Notes under the pieces: generated by a model
Told to the model about the DNA's origin: nothing
Databases searched by the model: none
The model's input: only the letters and a program-made list of their open reading frames with translations
From: Gammaproteobacteria bacterium AqS3
GTDB taxonomy: Bacteria > Pseudomonadota > Gammaproteobacteria > MEIF01 > AqS3
Direction of reading: 5' to 3'
Assembly: GCA_001750645.1 (NCBI GenBank)
Contig: MEIF01000022.1
Coordinates: 1-35,167 of the forward strand
DNA length: 35,167 bases
In this document: positions 1-7,037 of the stretch, piece after piece
Layout of the letters: the number at the start of each line of letters is the position of its first letter
How positions within the stretch are numbered: the stretch's first letter is position 1
Position numbers and translations under genes: made by a program

Positions 1-29
1 TTATCAGGGTTTTCTGGAATACGGCTCAC
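1..29 (-). CDS. 5' end of a gene leaving the left edge
   Basis: A GTG codon at 29-27 (minus) is preceded by a strong ribosome binding site (GGAGG, complement of 38-42) at about 8 nt spacing, and opens a frame reading MSRIPENPD that runs out of the window. About 30 nt further upstream lies a -10-like box followed by GCCGCC, the pattern seen at other promoters here. Nine residues are too few to identify the protein. The call rests on the RBS and start codon only. Confidence 0.5.
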
Positions 30-60
30 GGTAGTTTCCTCCAAATGGCTCGCCGACTCA

Positions 61-74
61 GGCGGCAATTTAAC
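61..74 (-). promoter_or_regulatory. Probable promoter (-10) of the left-edge gene
   Basis: On the minus strand this reads TTAAAT followed by TGCCGCC. It matches the -10 plus GC-rich discriminator pattern found upstream of several genes in this window, and lies about 40 nt before the GTG start at 29. No clear -35 box is visible. Confidence 0.35.
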
Positions 75-400
75 ACAGCTGCACCCGCGACATTCGCTGC
101 CGCGATATTGAGAGTGGCCGGCTTAAACAAGCCCGCTCGCCGAGTGGCTCTTGGCTTAATTGCTGAATTGAACGACCGGTTCGGTCACGGCGCTGTGCCG
201 CTCGACCTGATCTCGTCCAAGAATTTTCCGGCGCTATTTGGTCGTCGACTGTGAGACTTTTCGGGCTCTGAAAGCCTGTCGATAAATGTGGTTAATTACC
301 GCCCATTTGAGCCTATCTCCTAACTAATAGATCTTATCTTCTCGCCATTGGTTTTGATTTTCTCACCAATGGCTTCAGGCTTCGTTTCAATGGCAGTCAA
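75..400. other. Gene-poor stretch with one perfect hairpin
   Basis: No convincing gene is seen on either strand. The only structure noticed is an 8-bp perfect inverted repeat, CCATTGGT at 345-352 and ACCAATGG at 365-372, with a 12-nt AT-rich loop. It lies just downstream (minus strand) of the small membrane protein ending at 401. No U-run follows on either strand, so it is not a standard rho-independent terminator. It could be a processing hairpin or a protein site. Confidence 0.4.
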
Positions 401-635
401 CTAAGTCAGCAGAACCCAAGCAGTGAGCACCGCAACCAAAACCAAAACCAGAAACACGGGTGTTAGCATCACCGGCTTATAAGTTCGGTCTGATATCCCC
501 GCCGATCTCTCAACCTGATCACGCGGGACATACTCTATTTGAATGACCAGTACCACTTTCTCGCGGGGCTGGCGCTCGGGGTCTGACGGCTGCGGGGCCG
601 CAGCGTCCTTGGTTTTTTTTTGAAATCTGGCTCAC
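401..635 (-). CDS. Small tail-anchored membrane protein with apparent A9 frameshift
   Basis: The continuous frame ending at TAG 403-401 encodes a basic/acidic soluble part and a C-terminal hydrophobic segment of about 20 residues (VFLVLVLVAVLTAWVLL). That is the profile of a tail-anchored inner-membrane protein. Read strictly, the shortest start is GTG at 556 (51 aa). If the run of nine A (complement of 613-621) had eight, the frame would extend up to a GTG at 635, giving an N-terminus MSQISKKTKDAAAPQPSDPE and about 77 aa in total. The break is therefore a sequencing indel, polymerase slippage, or a real frameshift. It lies about 100 nt downstream of the 736-939 gene on the same strand, so the two may be cotranscribed. 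No family was recognised. Confidence 0.45.
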
Positions 636-735
636 GGCCTGTTCTCACAATTGAAATCAGGCGAGCAATTTATTGTCGAGCCGGGGCTCTCACCGATTTC
701 AGGATCCTCGCCAGATCCGCAACGAGGCTGATCGG

Positions 736-939
736 TCAGTCGGATTGAGCCGGAGCCTCGGCCGGCTTGACTCCATCCAAGAACCTCTCGATGCGCTCCA
801 GCCGCTGGCCGTGCGCTTCCTTAAGTTCCGAAACCTTCGCTTCCAGCCTGGCCAGCTGCGCACTCAGAACCCAAGCTGAACCGATCACCGACATCACGAT
901 GGCCATGCCGGATATCAAAATGTTCCAATCGACAATCAT
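736..939 (-). CDS. Small membrane protein with N-terminal TM and coiled coil
   Basis: Predicted 67 aa. An N-terminal transmembrane helix (about residues 5-27, WNILISGMAIVMSVIGSAWV) is followed by a heptad-like helix (LARLEAKVSELKEAHGQRLERIERFL) and a short acidic/proline tail. ATG 939 is chosen over an upstream ATG because GGGAGG precedes it at about 6 nt. The helix pattern suggests a small self-associating inner-membrane protein. Function unknown. A promoter-like CCGGTTAGAAT lies just upstream. Confidence 0.65.
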   Translation of the reverse strand: MIVDWNILISGMAIVMSVIGSAWVLSAQLARLEAKVSELKEAHGQRLERIERFLDGVKPAEAPAQSD

Positions 940-965
940 TTTCGGCCTCCCGCACTGCACGGCAG

Positions 966-981
966 AACGAATTCTAACCGG
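966..981 (-). promoter_or_regulatory. Promoter -10 for the small TM protein
   Basis: The minus strand reads CCGGTTAGAATTCG, with a -10 box TAGAAT (complement of 971-976), about 30 nt upstream of ATG 939. The CCGGTTAGAAT core recurs at 5213-5222 in front of another small membrane protein. Confidence 0.45.
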
Positions 982-1080
982 GCTTTGATGTTGTGCAATC
1001 GCATCGCTGCTGAACTGTCCGGGCGGTTTTTTTGGCCGCTTCAGCCCGGGCGATTACAGGCCTGCAGGCCAGCCCCCCCC

Positions 1081-1827
1081 CTAGAACGGCTGGGCAGTCG
1101 GCTTGACGACAAGCTGCGAGACCGAGACTTCGTCGGGTGCGCCGATGACGTAGGCAACCGCCTCGGCGACTCCGTCCGGGTCGGGGATTTCAAAGCCGCC
1201 AAAGCGGGCGCGCAGTGCCTCCAGCGTGGCCTCGTCCTTGATGGTGCCCGGCAGCTCGGAGTTGAACGCCCCCGGGTAGATCGTGGTGACGCGCAGGTTG
1301 TCGCCGACGTGCTCCTGGCGCAGTCCGTCGCTGATGGCGCGCACGGCGAATTTGGTCGCCGAGTAGACCGATCCGGCAGGGCTGACCCGCAGCCCCGCCA
1401 TCGAGGAGATGTTGATGATGTGCCCCCGCTTGCGCTCGACCAGATGCCCCAGCACGGCGTGTATGCCGTAGAGCACGCCCTTGATGTTGACGTCGATCAT
1501 CTGGCTCCACTCCTCGGTGCGCCCGCTCGCCAGCGGCGACAGCGGCATGATGCCGGCGTTGTTGACCAGGGCGTCAATGTGTCCGTGACGCTCAATGCCC
1601 GAGGCGACGGCGGCCTTGAGCGCGTCGATGTCGCAGACGTCGGCGACGCTGTAGCTGGCGGCATCGCCCAGCTTTTCGGCGAGCTCCCGCAGGCGATCCT
1701 CGCGCCGGGCCACCAGCAGGACCTTGGCGCCGGCGTCGATGAGCACCTCGGCGGTGCGCGCCCCGATGCCGCTGCTGGCGCCGGTGATCATCACGATCTT
1801 TCCTGAAATGTTGTTTTCCTGACTCAT
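1081..1827 (-). CDS. SDR family oxidoreductase
   Basis: 248-aa classical short-chain dehydrogenase/reductase: an NAD(P)-dependent cytoplasmic enzyme acting on an alcohol/ketone substrate that cannot be named from sequence. Visible motifs: the cofactor glycine motif TGASSGIG (residues 15-22), the NNAG strand motif, a catalytic serine in INISSMAG, and the YSATK (YxxxK) active site. Family length is 240-260 aa, so it is complete. ATG 1827 is preceded by GAGGAG at about 7 nt and follows the tesB stop by 1 nt. It is thus the last gene of the GST-LLM-tesB-SDR operon. The frame stays open upstream to 2106, but that part overlaps tesB and is not coding. Confidence 0.9.
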   Translation of the reverse strand: MSQENNISGKIVMITGASSGIGARTAEVLIDAGAKVLLVARREDRLRELAEKLGDAASYSVADVCDIDALKAAVASGIERHGHIDALVNNAGIMPLSPLASGRTEEWSQMIDVNIKGVLYGIHAVLGHLVERKRGHIINISSMAGLRVSPAGSVYSATKFAVRAISDGLRQEHVGDNLRVTTIYPGAFNSELPGTIKDEATLEALRARFGGFEIPDPDGVAEAVAYVIGAPDEVSVSQLVVKPTAQPF

Positions 1828-1828
1828 G

Positions 1829-2731
1829 TCAATTCTCCTCAGTGGATTGAAGGGTTGATGGGGTTGATGGGGTTGATGGCTGCGGCTGCAACTGCCGCGT
1901 GAGACATTCCTGGACGGCGGAGGCGACCAGCACCCCGTCCCGGTTGAAGAAGCGCCCCCGCACCAGCCCGCGCGCACCCTGCGCCGATACCGACTCCTTT
2001 TCAAACAGCAGCCATTCATCGACGCGGAACGGCCGGTGGAACCAGAGCGAGTGGTCGAGGCTATACCACTGCCGCTCGACATCGGGGTCGCCAAAGCCGC
2101 CGCCATAGCCCGGGGTGTCGCGGATGTCCTCTTCCATGATCAAGTCCAGAAACTCCATGTCGGACAGGTAGGCCAGCAGGATGGCGTGCAGGGCGCGGTT
2201 GTCGGGCAGCGCCTCGTTGACCCGCACCCAGTGCGCCCCGCACCAGTTGCCCGCCTCGGTCTGCCAGCTCTTGACGTGGCGCGTGTCAAAGGCCTCGAAG
2301 CGGTAGAGATAGCCGAGCTCGCCGCGGCTTTCGGCCTCCCTCAGCATGGCCTCGCTGGGATAGCGGGGCAGGGTCTCGGGGCGGGGGACGTCGGGCGGGG
2401 TGTCGGCGTGCTCGAGGCCGGGCTCGTCGATGTGGAAGGAGCAGGCCAGGTTGAGAATCGCCTCGCCCTGCTGGATCGCCTTGACGCGGCGGGTGATGAA
2501 GCTGCGGCCGTTGCGGATGCGGTCGACGTCAAACACCACCGGGCGGGTGTGGTCGCCGAGGCGCAGGAAGTAGCCGTGCATCGAGTGCAGGTGGTAGCCC
2601 TCCCCGACCGTGTGCGCCGCCGAGACCAGCCCCTGCCCCAGCGATTCGCCGCCGAAGACGTGGGTGCCGAGGCCGTGGTCGCCGCGGTAGAGGTTGCTCT
2701 CGAGTCTCTCGAGGTCGAGGACTTTCAGCAT
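1829..2731 (-). CDS. tesB: Acyl-CoA thioesterase II family protein
   Basis: 300-aa double-hotdog thioesterase of the TesB family, hydrolysing acyl-CoA to free fatty acid and CoA in the cytoplasm. Recognisable are the N-terminal FRG-like NLYRG, the HVFGGESLGQGLVSA strand, HSMHGYFLRLGD, RIRNGRSFITRRVKA, and the C-terminal hotdog with SLDHSLWFHRPFRVDEWLLFE. These match both halves of E. coli TesB, and the length fits (about 286 aa). ATG 2731 gives the natural family N-terminus, MLKVLDLERLE. The C-terminus ends in a Ser-Thr-Pro repeat encoded by tandem GGGGTTGAT-type units (1851-1878). The gene lies 73 nt after the LLM monooxygenase and 1 nt before the SDR. Confidence 0.9.
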   Translation of the reverse strand: MLKVLDLERLESNLYRGDHGLGTHVFGGESLGQGLVSAAHTVGEGYHLHSMHGYFLRLGDHTRPVVFDVDRIRNGRSFITRRVKAIQQGEAILNLACSFHIDEPGLEHADTPPDVPRPETLPRYPSEAMLREAESRGELGYLYRFEAFDTRHVKSWQTEAGNWCGAHWVRVNEALPDNRALHAILLAYLSDMEFLDLIMEEDIRDTPGYGGGFGDPDVERQWYSLDHSLWFHRPFRVDEWLLFEKESVSAQGARGLVRGRFFNRDGVLVASAVQECLTRQLQPQPSTPSTPSTLQSTEEN

Positions 2732-2804
2732 GCCGCGCAGCACCTCGCCCTCGACTTCGGCGCTTAGGGCATCGCCGAGGATGTCGCGCTCGGCCGGGGC
2801 GGGC

Positions 2805-4136
2805 TTAGCCACCGGGTCGGGCGCCCTCGGCCTGCTTCCAGACCGAGTCTTCGGCCGCGGTGTTTTTTTCGTCGGCGTTTTCGTTGGCGGCGGCGGTGTC
2901 GCCGGCGCTGGCGTCGCCCTGCCCTGCACCGCCCTGCTCGGCGACCTGGCGACCCAGGGCGACCATCGTCGGGATGTCCTCGTCGGCGAGCTGCGGGATG
3001 GGTTGGCGCCGGGACATTGCGGCGTCGAGATGCGGCGCCAGCGCCTCGAGCTTGCGCGCCTCCCGCTCGGCCTCGCCCGCCTGGAACTCGCCCATGACCT
3101 CGGCGGCAAACAGCTCCAGCGCCTCGCAGATGTGCTCGTGGCGGTTGTTGCCGGCCTGCTGCAGCAGGATGACCTGATCGACCCCGGCGTCCTGCATCTC
3201 GCGCAGATGCCGGCGCACCTGCTCGGGGGTGCCGATGGCGCGGCGGCTGCCCGGCTGGTTGGCGAGGTCGGCCTCGACCTGCTTGAAGGCGCTCCAGATA
3301 TCGGTGCGGCCGGGGACGTGCTCGCCGAATATGTAGTGGTGCCCGAGGGCGTAGCCGAAGAACAGAAAGCCCGGGAGGAAGCGGCGCAGCGCCTCCTCGG
3401 CGTCGGCGTGGACGCCAAAGCCGCTGACCATGGCGATGTTGGGGTTGATGGCGTGGCCGATCGGGACGCACTCCTCGCGCAGGATGCGGTAGTAGTCGTC
3501 GACCCACTGCCTGGCCTCGGCCGGCTCGACGAACGAAAACGTCAGCGCGCCAATCCCCAGCCTGGCCGCCAGTTTTATGGTCTCGCGGTTCGAGCAGGCC
3601 ACCCACAGCGGCGGGTGCGGGCGCTGCACCGGCTTCGGCAGCACGTTGCGCGCCGGCATGCTGAAGGCCTCGCCCTCGTGGCCGGGATAGGGGTCGAGGG
3701 CGAGCATGTGGCAGCACTGCTCGAGCGCCTCCCGCCACTGCTCGCGCTTGGCCGAGACCTCGACGCCAAAGCCGCCCAGCTCGGCCAGCGAGGACGACTC
3801 GCCGGTGCCGAATTCCACCCGCCCGCCCGAGACCAGATCGAGCGTGGCAATGCCCTCGGCAACCCGCGCCGGGTGGTTGTAGCCCGGCGGCATCAGGCGG
3901 ATGCCGTGGCCGAGGCGGATGTTGCGGGTGCGCTGGCTGGCCGCAGCCAGAAAGACCTCGGGCGCCGAGGAGTGCGAGTACTCATCGAGGAAGTGGTGCT
4001 CGACCTCCCAGACGCAGTCAAAGCCCAGGCGGTCGGCCAGCTCGACCTGGGTCAGGGCGTCCTGAAACAGCTTGAGTTCGGCGCCCTCGCCCCAGGGACG
4101 CGGCAGCTGGTGCTCGTAGAAGATGCCGAACTTCAT
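2805..4136 (-). CDS. LLM class flavin-dependent oxidoreductase
   Basis: 443-aa luciferase-like monooxygenase (TIM-barrel, F420- or FMNH2-dependent). The N-terminus MKFGIFYEHQLPRPW, the EVEHHF segment, RTRNIRLGHGI and the GRVEFGTGESS strand are typical of the bacterial-luciferase fold. GTPEQVRRHLREMQDAGVDQ is the usual C-terminal part of the barrel. The last roughly 60 residues, after QVAEQGGAG, are a low-complexity Ala/Asn/Asp/Glu-rich tail outside the usual family domain. The start ATG overlaps the stop of the GST gene by one base (TGATG), indicating translational coupling. Substrate unknown; the company of GST, thioesterase and SDR suggests oxidative breakdown of a xenobiotic or lipid-like compound (inference). 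Confidence 0.9.
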   Translation of the reverse strand: MKFGIFYEHQLPRPWGEGAELKLFQDALTQVELADRLGFDCVWEVEHHFLDEYSHSSAPEVFLAAASQRTRNIRLGHGIRLMPPGYNHPARVAEGIATLDLVSGGRVEFGTGESSSLAELGGFGVEVSAKREQWREALEQCCHMLALDPYPGHEGEAFSMPARNVLPKPVQRPHPPLWVACSNRETIKLAARLGIGALTFSFVEPAEARQWVDDYYRILREECVPIGHAINPNIAMVSGFGVHADAEEALRRFLPGFLFFGYALGHHYIFGEHVPGRTDIWSAFKQVEADLANQPGSRRAIGTPEQVRRHLREMQDAGVDQVILLQQAGNNRHEHICEALELFAAEVMGEFQAGEAEREARKLEALAPHLDAAMSRRQPIPQLADEDIPTMVALGRQVAEQGGAGQGDASAGDTAAANENADEKNTAAEDSVWKQAEGARPGG

Positions 4137-4759
4137 CAGCGGCTCCGGCTGGAGGCGGCGATCGCCGGGCGATCGCCGACCAAGCTGCGCCAGCGGAGGA
4201 TGTTGGCGTGCGGCTTGAGGTCGAATTTGCCGACGGCGGAGAAGAAGTCAAGCGTGCAGACCAGGGTGATGTCGGCCATGGAGTAGCTGTCGCCGGCGAC
4301 GTATTGGGTCTCGCCGAGGTCTCTGTCGAGGACTTTCAGGCGCTTCTCGACCGCCTCGCGGCTGATCTGCCCGTATTCGGGCACCTGCCGCTCGAGCTGC
4401 GCCATGCCCGGATGCGTGTGGCGGAAGGCGGCGGCCATCGGCATCATCAGCTCCAGCTCGATGCGGCGCGACCACATGTCGATGAAGCTGGCCTCGGTGG
4501 TGTCGCGCCCCAGCAGCGGCGGTTCGGGGTGGAGGGATTCGATGTAGCAGCAGATCGAGGGGCTTTCCAGCAGCACCCGCCCGTCGTCCAGCTCGAGCGC
4601 CGGCAGGCGGGCGTTGGGGGCGATCTTTCGGTACTCGGGCTTCTTGTGCTCGCCGTCGGCGATCGAGACCTCGACCTGCGGCAGCTCAAGGCCCTTCTCG
4701 GCCAGGAAGATCGCCACGCGGCGGGGGTTGGGGGCGGTGGAACAGGTGTAGAGCTTCAT
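4136..4759 (-). CDS. Glutathione S-transferase family protein
   Basis: 207 aa. An N-terminal thioredoxin-fold domain (MKLYTCSTAPNPRRVAIFLAEKG, cis-Pro segment RLPALEL, glutathione-binding ESPSICCYIE around residue 65) is followed by the helical C-terminal domain with the N-capping-box region YSMADITLVC. It conjugates glutathione to electrophiles, or has a related GSH-dependent activity, in the cytoplasm. ATG 4759 has GGGAGG about 8 nt upstream. It is the first gene of the operon running to 1081; the promoter lies at 4812-4830. Length is normal for a bacterial GST (about 200 aa). Confidence 0.9.
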   Translation of the reverse strand: MKLYTCSTAPNPRRVAIFLAEKGLELPQVEVSIADGEHKKPEYRKIAPNARLPALELDDGRVLLESPSICCYIESLHPEPPLLGRDTTEASFIDMWSRRIELELMMPMAAAFRHTHPGMAQLERQVPEYGQISREAVEKRLKVLDRDLGETQYVAGDSYSMADITLVCTLDFFSAVGKFDLKPHANILRWRSLVGDRPAIAASSRSR

Positions 4760-4811
4760 GATGAGGCCTCCCTTGTTGTGCGACCTGGATGTGCCTGGAT
4801 GCCCATCCGCA

Positions 4812-4830
4812 GCGGGGGCATTCTAACGGG
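4812..4830 (-). promoter_or_regulatory. Promoter of the GST-LLM-tesB-SDR operon
   Basis: The minus strand reads CCCCGTTAGAATGCCCCC. TAGAAT (complement of 4820-4825) is a good -10, followed at once by GCCCCC. It sits about 60 nt upstream of the GST start. No strong -35 is visible in the G/C-rich upstream DNA. Confidence 0.45.
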
Positions 4831-4881
4831 GTTGGGGCGGGGGCGGGTGGCGAGCCATTTTTCGGGTGGGGCTGGCCGTTC

Positions 4882-5115
4882 TCATTCCGCTTTTTGGCGG
4901 GCTCGCTTTGCTGCGGCCTTGCGTCTTTTTTTGCGTCTTTTTTTTTGTTTCTTATTATCGAAAAATCCGGTGATGTCCAGAAAGGCGTAGTAGAAGAACA
5001 GCGCGGCCAGAATCAACAGTGAGAGGGCACCGAGAACATCCTCTTGCACCGCCGCCTCTTGCATCGCCGCTATCACGAGCAGGATTGCAACCATTAAAAA
5101 CAAGAAAAGTCTCAT
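4882..5115 (-). CDS. Small two-TM protein with Lys/Arg-rich tail
   Basis: 77-aa protein with two predicted membrane helices (about residues 2-18 and 28-52). A strongly basic C-terminus (NKKQKKRRKKRRKAAAKRAR) should stay in the cytoplasm and could bind nucleic acid or acidic lipid. ATG 5115 is chosen because the hydrophobic segment starts directly there; the RBS is weak (GGGAC). Preceded by the promoter-like element at 5208-5222. No family recognised. Confidence 0.6.
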   Translation of the reverse strand: MRLFLFLMVAILLVIAAMQEAAVQEDVLGALSLLILAALFFYYAFLDITGFFDNKKQKKRRKKRRKAAAKRARQKAE

Positions 5116-5207
5116 GCTGGGTCCCTATTAGACAAAGCCCCGGGAACCAACACTTTTTCAAAATTATTATTCTGCTGTCCGCAGGGTGCGCGCGCGCTCC
5201 TGAAAGC

Positions 5208-5222
5208 GGGGCATTCTAACCG
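5208..5222 (-). promoter_or_regulatory. Promoter -10 for the two-TM protein
   Basis: The minus strand reads CCGGTTAGAATGCCCCGC, with TAGAAT at the complement of 5213-5218. It is nearly identical to the core upstream of GST (4812-4830) and matches CCGGTTAGAAT at 966-981. The leader to ATG 5115 is about 95 nt. Confidence 0.45.
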
Positions 5223-5246
5223 GCGCCGGCGGCGGATGTTTTAGAG

Positions 5247-5745
5247 CTAATTAATGTCGATCCAATCGTCGTGGTAATCGATGGCGTCCAATACGGTCGA
5301 CGGTTTGATCGGCGGGATGCGCCGGCTGATGCGAAAGTGTACGGCCGAGCCGGCTGTTCCATATCGACAAAACCGCCCCGCCGGTTTTCTGAAAATCGGC
5401 GTGGGCGTTCTCGATGCCGTGGAAAAAATCCGGCGAATTGCGCCCCGATATCAGCCTGACTTTATTCTTTTTATGAGGGGTTTTGTCCTTGACGGTTTTG
5501 ACCGACCAGACCGTTTTGTCGACGGTGGCATCGCCCAGCCCCAGCGGGCTTCTGTAGTGCGCCCCGCCTATCGCCTCGGAAAAAATATCGCCGAATTCAT
5601 CGCCGCTGATGTCTTCACGCCCGATGGCGAGGCGATGCACAAGCTGCCTGCCGATCGCACGGATGACCGCCTGCGGAATCTGGCCGATTGGCCACGGCCC
5701 TGACTGCCTGCCGCTGCCGCCCCTCAGCCTGGGTTGTTCCGGCAT
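5247..5745 (-). pseudogene. Decayed restriction endonuclease partner of the C5 methyltransferase
   Basis: From ATG 5745 the frame reads about 130 aa of protein-like sequence (AIGRQLVHRLAIGREDISGD, then VDKTVWSVKTVKDK and VRLISGRNSPDF, then AVLSIWNSR) and then becomes nonsense. A different minus-strand frame resumes with protein-like sequence AVHFRISRRIPPIKPSTVLD, then AIDYHDDWIDIN, ending at TAG 5249-5247. The two parts look like the N- and C-termini of one gene joined by a frameshift, probably with internal material lost (junction near 5355-5380). It overlaps the 3' end of the methyltransferase by 131 nt. Position after a C5 methyltransferase and the WSVKT.K / RLISGRNSP style suggest a type II restriction enzyme. 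That is inference; no catalytic motif is certain. Confidence 0.55.
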
Positions 5746-6766
5746 GGGCGAGGCTTCGGATCGCCGCCTCGATCATCGGCACCGGAACGGAATTGCCGGC
5801 CTGCTTGCGGCACTGCGAGTCTTTTTCATGCAGCTTGAAAGTGTCGGGGAAGCCCTGCAGCCGGAACATTTCCCTGGGGGTCAGGCGGCGCTTGCCGTCC
5901 ACCAGCAGATAGTTGTAGCTGGCGCCGGCGCGCAGGGCGCACGAAAAGGAGTGGCTGGCGATGTTGCCGCCCTTGTTCTCGTGCCAGATCGTCGGGCTGA
6001 TATCGGTTTGGTGGGCGTCCCGCCGGGCGCGGGCAATGCGCTCGCTGACGAAGTGGCGCTTGTCAGGGTTTTTCTCAAGCAGCTGCTTCAGGGTTTTGCG
6101 TCTTTTTACCGGTTCCGGCCAGTCGAACCCGTCCATCGTGTCCAGCCGGCCGACGATGAGCACGCGCTCCCGCTTCTGCGGCAGCCCGTAATCGAGGGCG
6201 TTGAGGATGCGGTATTCGACCTGATAGCCCAGCTCCTCGAGGGTCTCCAGGATGCGCCGCATGATGACCCCGCCGCCGGCCGTGACCAGCTGGCGGACGT
6301 TCTCTAGGATGAAGGCCGTCGGGCGCTTCTCGGCCAGGATGCGGGCGATGTCGAAGAACAGCGTCCCGCGCGTGTCCTCAAAGCCGCCGCGGCTGCCGAT
6401 GATGCTGAAGGGCTGGCAGGGAAACCCCGCACAGAGCAGGTCGTGATCGGGAATGTCCCTGGCGTTGATCGCCGTGATGTCGCCGGCCGGGGCGAGGCCG
6501 AAATTGGCGGCGTAGACCTCGCCGGCGGCCTGGTCTATCTCGGAGGCGAACACGCACTCCAGCCCCTGACGGGATGCGGCCAGGTGAAACCCGCCGACCC
6601 CGGCGAACAAGTCGATGAAGGTCTTTAGCTGCTTTGGGGGGTGGGGGGTGGTTGTTTGTGGCGCTGCCGGCGGTGCCACCAGCGGCGGCTTGACCCGCAG
6701 AGGAGACAGACAGTCAAACTTGCCGTATAGCGTCAGCTGCTTGGGCTTGCGGTGCTGCCGGCTCAT
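5615..6766 (-). CDS. DNA (cytosine-5-)-methyltransferase
   Basis: 383-aa C5 DNA methyltransferase transferring methyl from S-adenosylmethionine to cytosine in a short target sequence. Motif I FIDLFAGVGGFHLA (residues 50-63), motif IV GFPCQPFS with catalytic Cys117, motif VI ENV (155-157), motif VIII QKRERVLI and motif X GNSVPV (324-330) are all present. The target-recognition region (about 225-290) is intact but its specificity cannot be read by eye. The first 45 residues are a proline-rich extension. The last 40 residues overlap the endonuclease remnant in another frame and are probably not a folded part. Expected role: modification half of a type II R-M system whose nuclease appears dead, leaving an orphan methyltransferase. 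Confidence 0.93.
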   Translation of the reverse strand: MSRQHRKPKQLTLYGKFDCLSPLRVKPPLVAPPAAPQTTTPHPPKQLKTFIDLFAGVGGFHLAASRQGLECVFASEIDQAAGEVYAANFGLAPAGDITAINARDIPDHDLLCAGFPCQPFSIIGSRGGFEDTRGTLFFDIARILAEKRPTAFILENVRQLVTAGGGVIMRRILETLEELGYQVEYRILNALDYGLPQKRERVLIVGRLDTMDGFDWPEPVKRRKTLKQLLEKNPDKRHFVSERIARARRDAHQTDISPTIWHENKGGNIASHSFSCALRAGASYNYLLVDGKRRLTPREMFRLQGFPDTFKLHEKDSQCRKQAGNSVPVPMIEAAIRSLAHAGTTQAEGRQRQAVRAVANRPDSAGGHPCDRQAACASPRHRA

Positions 6767-6810
6767 GCCGCCTGACCGTGCTGGCGGGGGGCGGGGTTGG
6801 TGAGGATGGC

Positions 6811-6866
6811 GAGGGAGCTAAGCATCGGCCGGGGGTTCTTATGCTCAGTCGGGCATTTTATACGGG
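6811..6866 (-). promoter_or_regulatory. Promoter with downstream hairpin, upstream of the C5 methyltransferase; repeat copy A
   Basis: On the minus strand a -10-like TATAAAAT (complement of 6855-6862) is followed by GCCC. Then comes an imperfect inverted repeat, CTGAGCAT...ATGCTTAG (complement of 6843-6850 and 6818-6825), about 45 nt upstream of the methyltransferase start. The same 49-bp arrangement recurs at 9087-9135. The inverted repeat just after the start point could be an operator or a 5' RNA hairpin. Confidence 0.45.
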
Positions 6867-7037
6867 ATGCAGACTGGCTGAAGACCTCATCCTGCGCTCC
6901 ATAATCTTGGGACAAGAGGAAAAACGCCTTCTTTACGGAACCGCCATTCCCTGCCTTGCGTTACTCTTGGCCTTCAAGGAGCAAGGCTCTTGGAGTCATA
7001 TTTATACAGATAGCTATTGATGCGAGGGATGAACGAC
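6867..7037 (+). promoter_or_regulatory. Upstream region of the GHKL-TIR gene
   Basis: 171 nt between the divergent methyltransferase promoter and the GHKL-TIR start. The AT-rich end (6999-7018) holds a possible -10 (TATACA, 7005-7010) with TTGGAG about 12 nt before it, too close for a clean sigma70 promoter. GAGGG at 7024-7028 is the ribosome binding site of ATG 7038. No gene is supported here. Confidence 0.25.

Noticed and set aside
45-254. 69-codon plus-strand frame
   Set aside because: No convincing RBS, overlaps the promoter of the left-edge gene, and the sequence shows no domain.
345-372. Rho-independent terminator at the 8-bp inverted repeat
   Set aside because: The stem is only moderately GC-rich and neither strand has a U-run after it.
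1828-2106. N-terminal extension of the SDR frame
   Set aside because: The extension overlaps tesB in another frame and has no similarity to SDR proteins; the internal ATG 1827 has a strong RBS.
6778-7020. 80-codon plus-strand frame before the GHKL-TIR gene
   Set aside because: It runs through the methyltransferase promoter/hairpin repeat and has no RBS or recognisable protein character.
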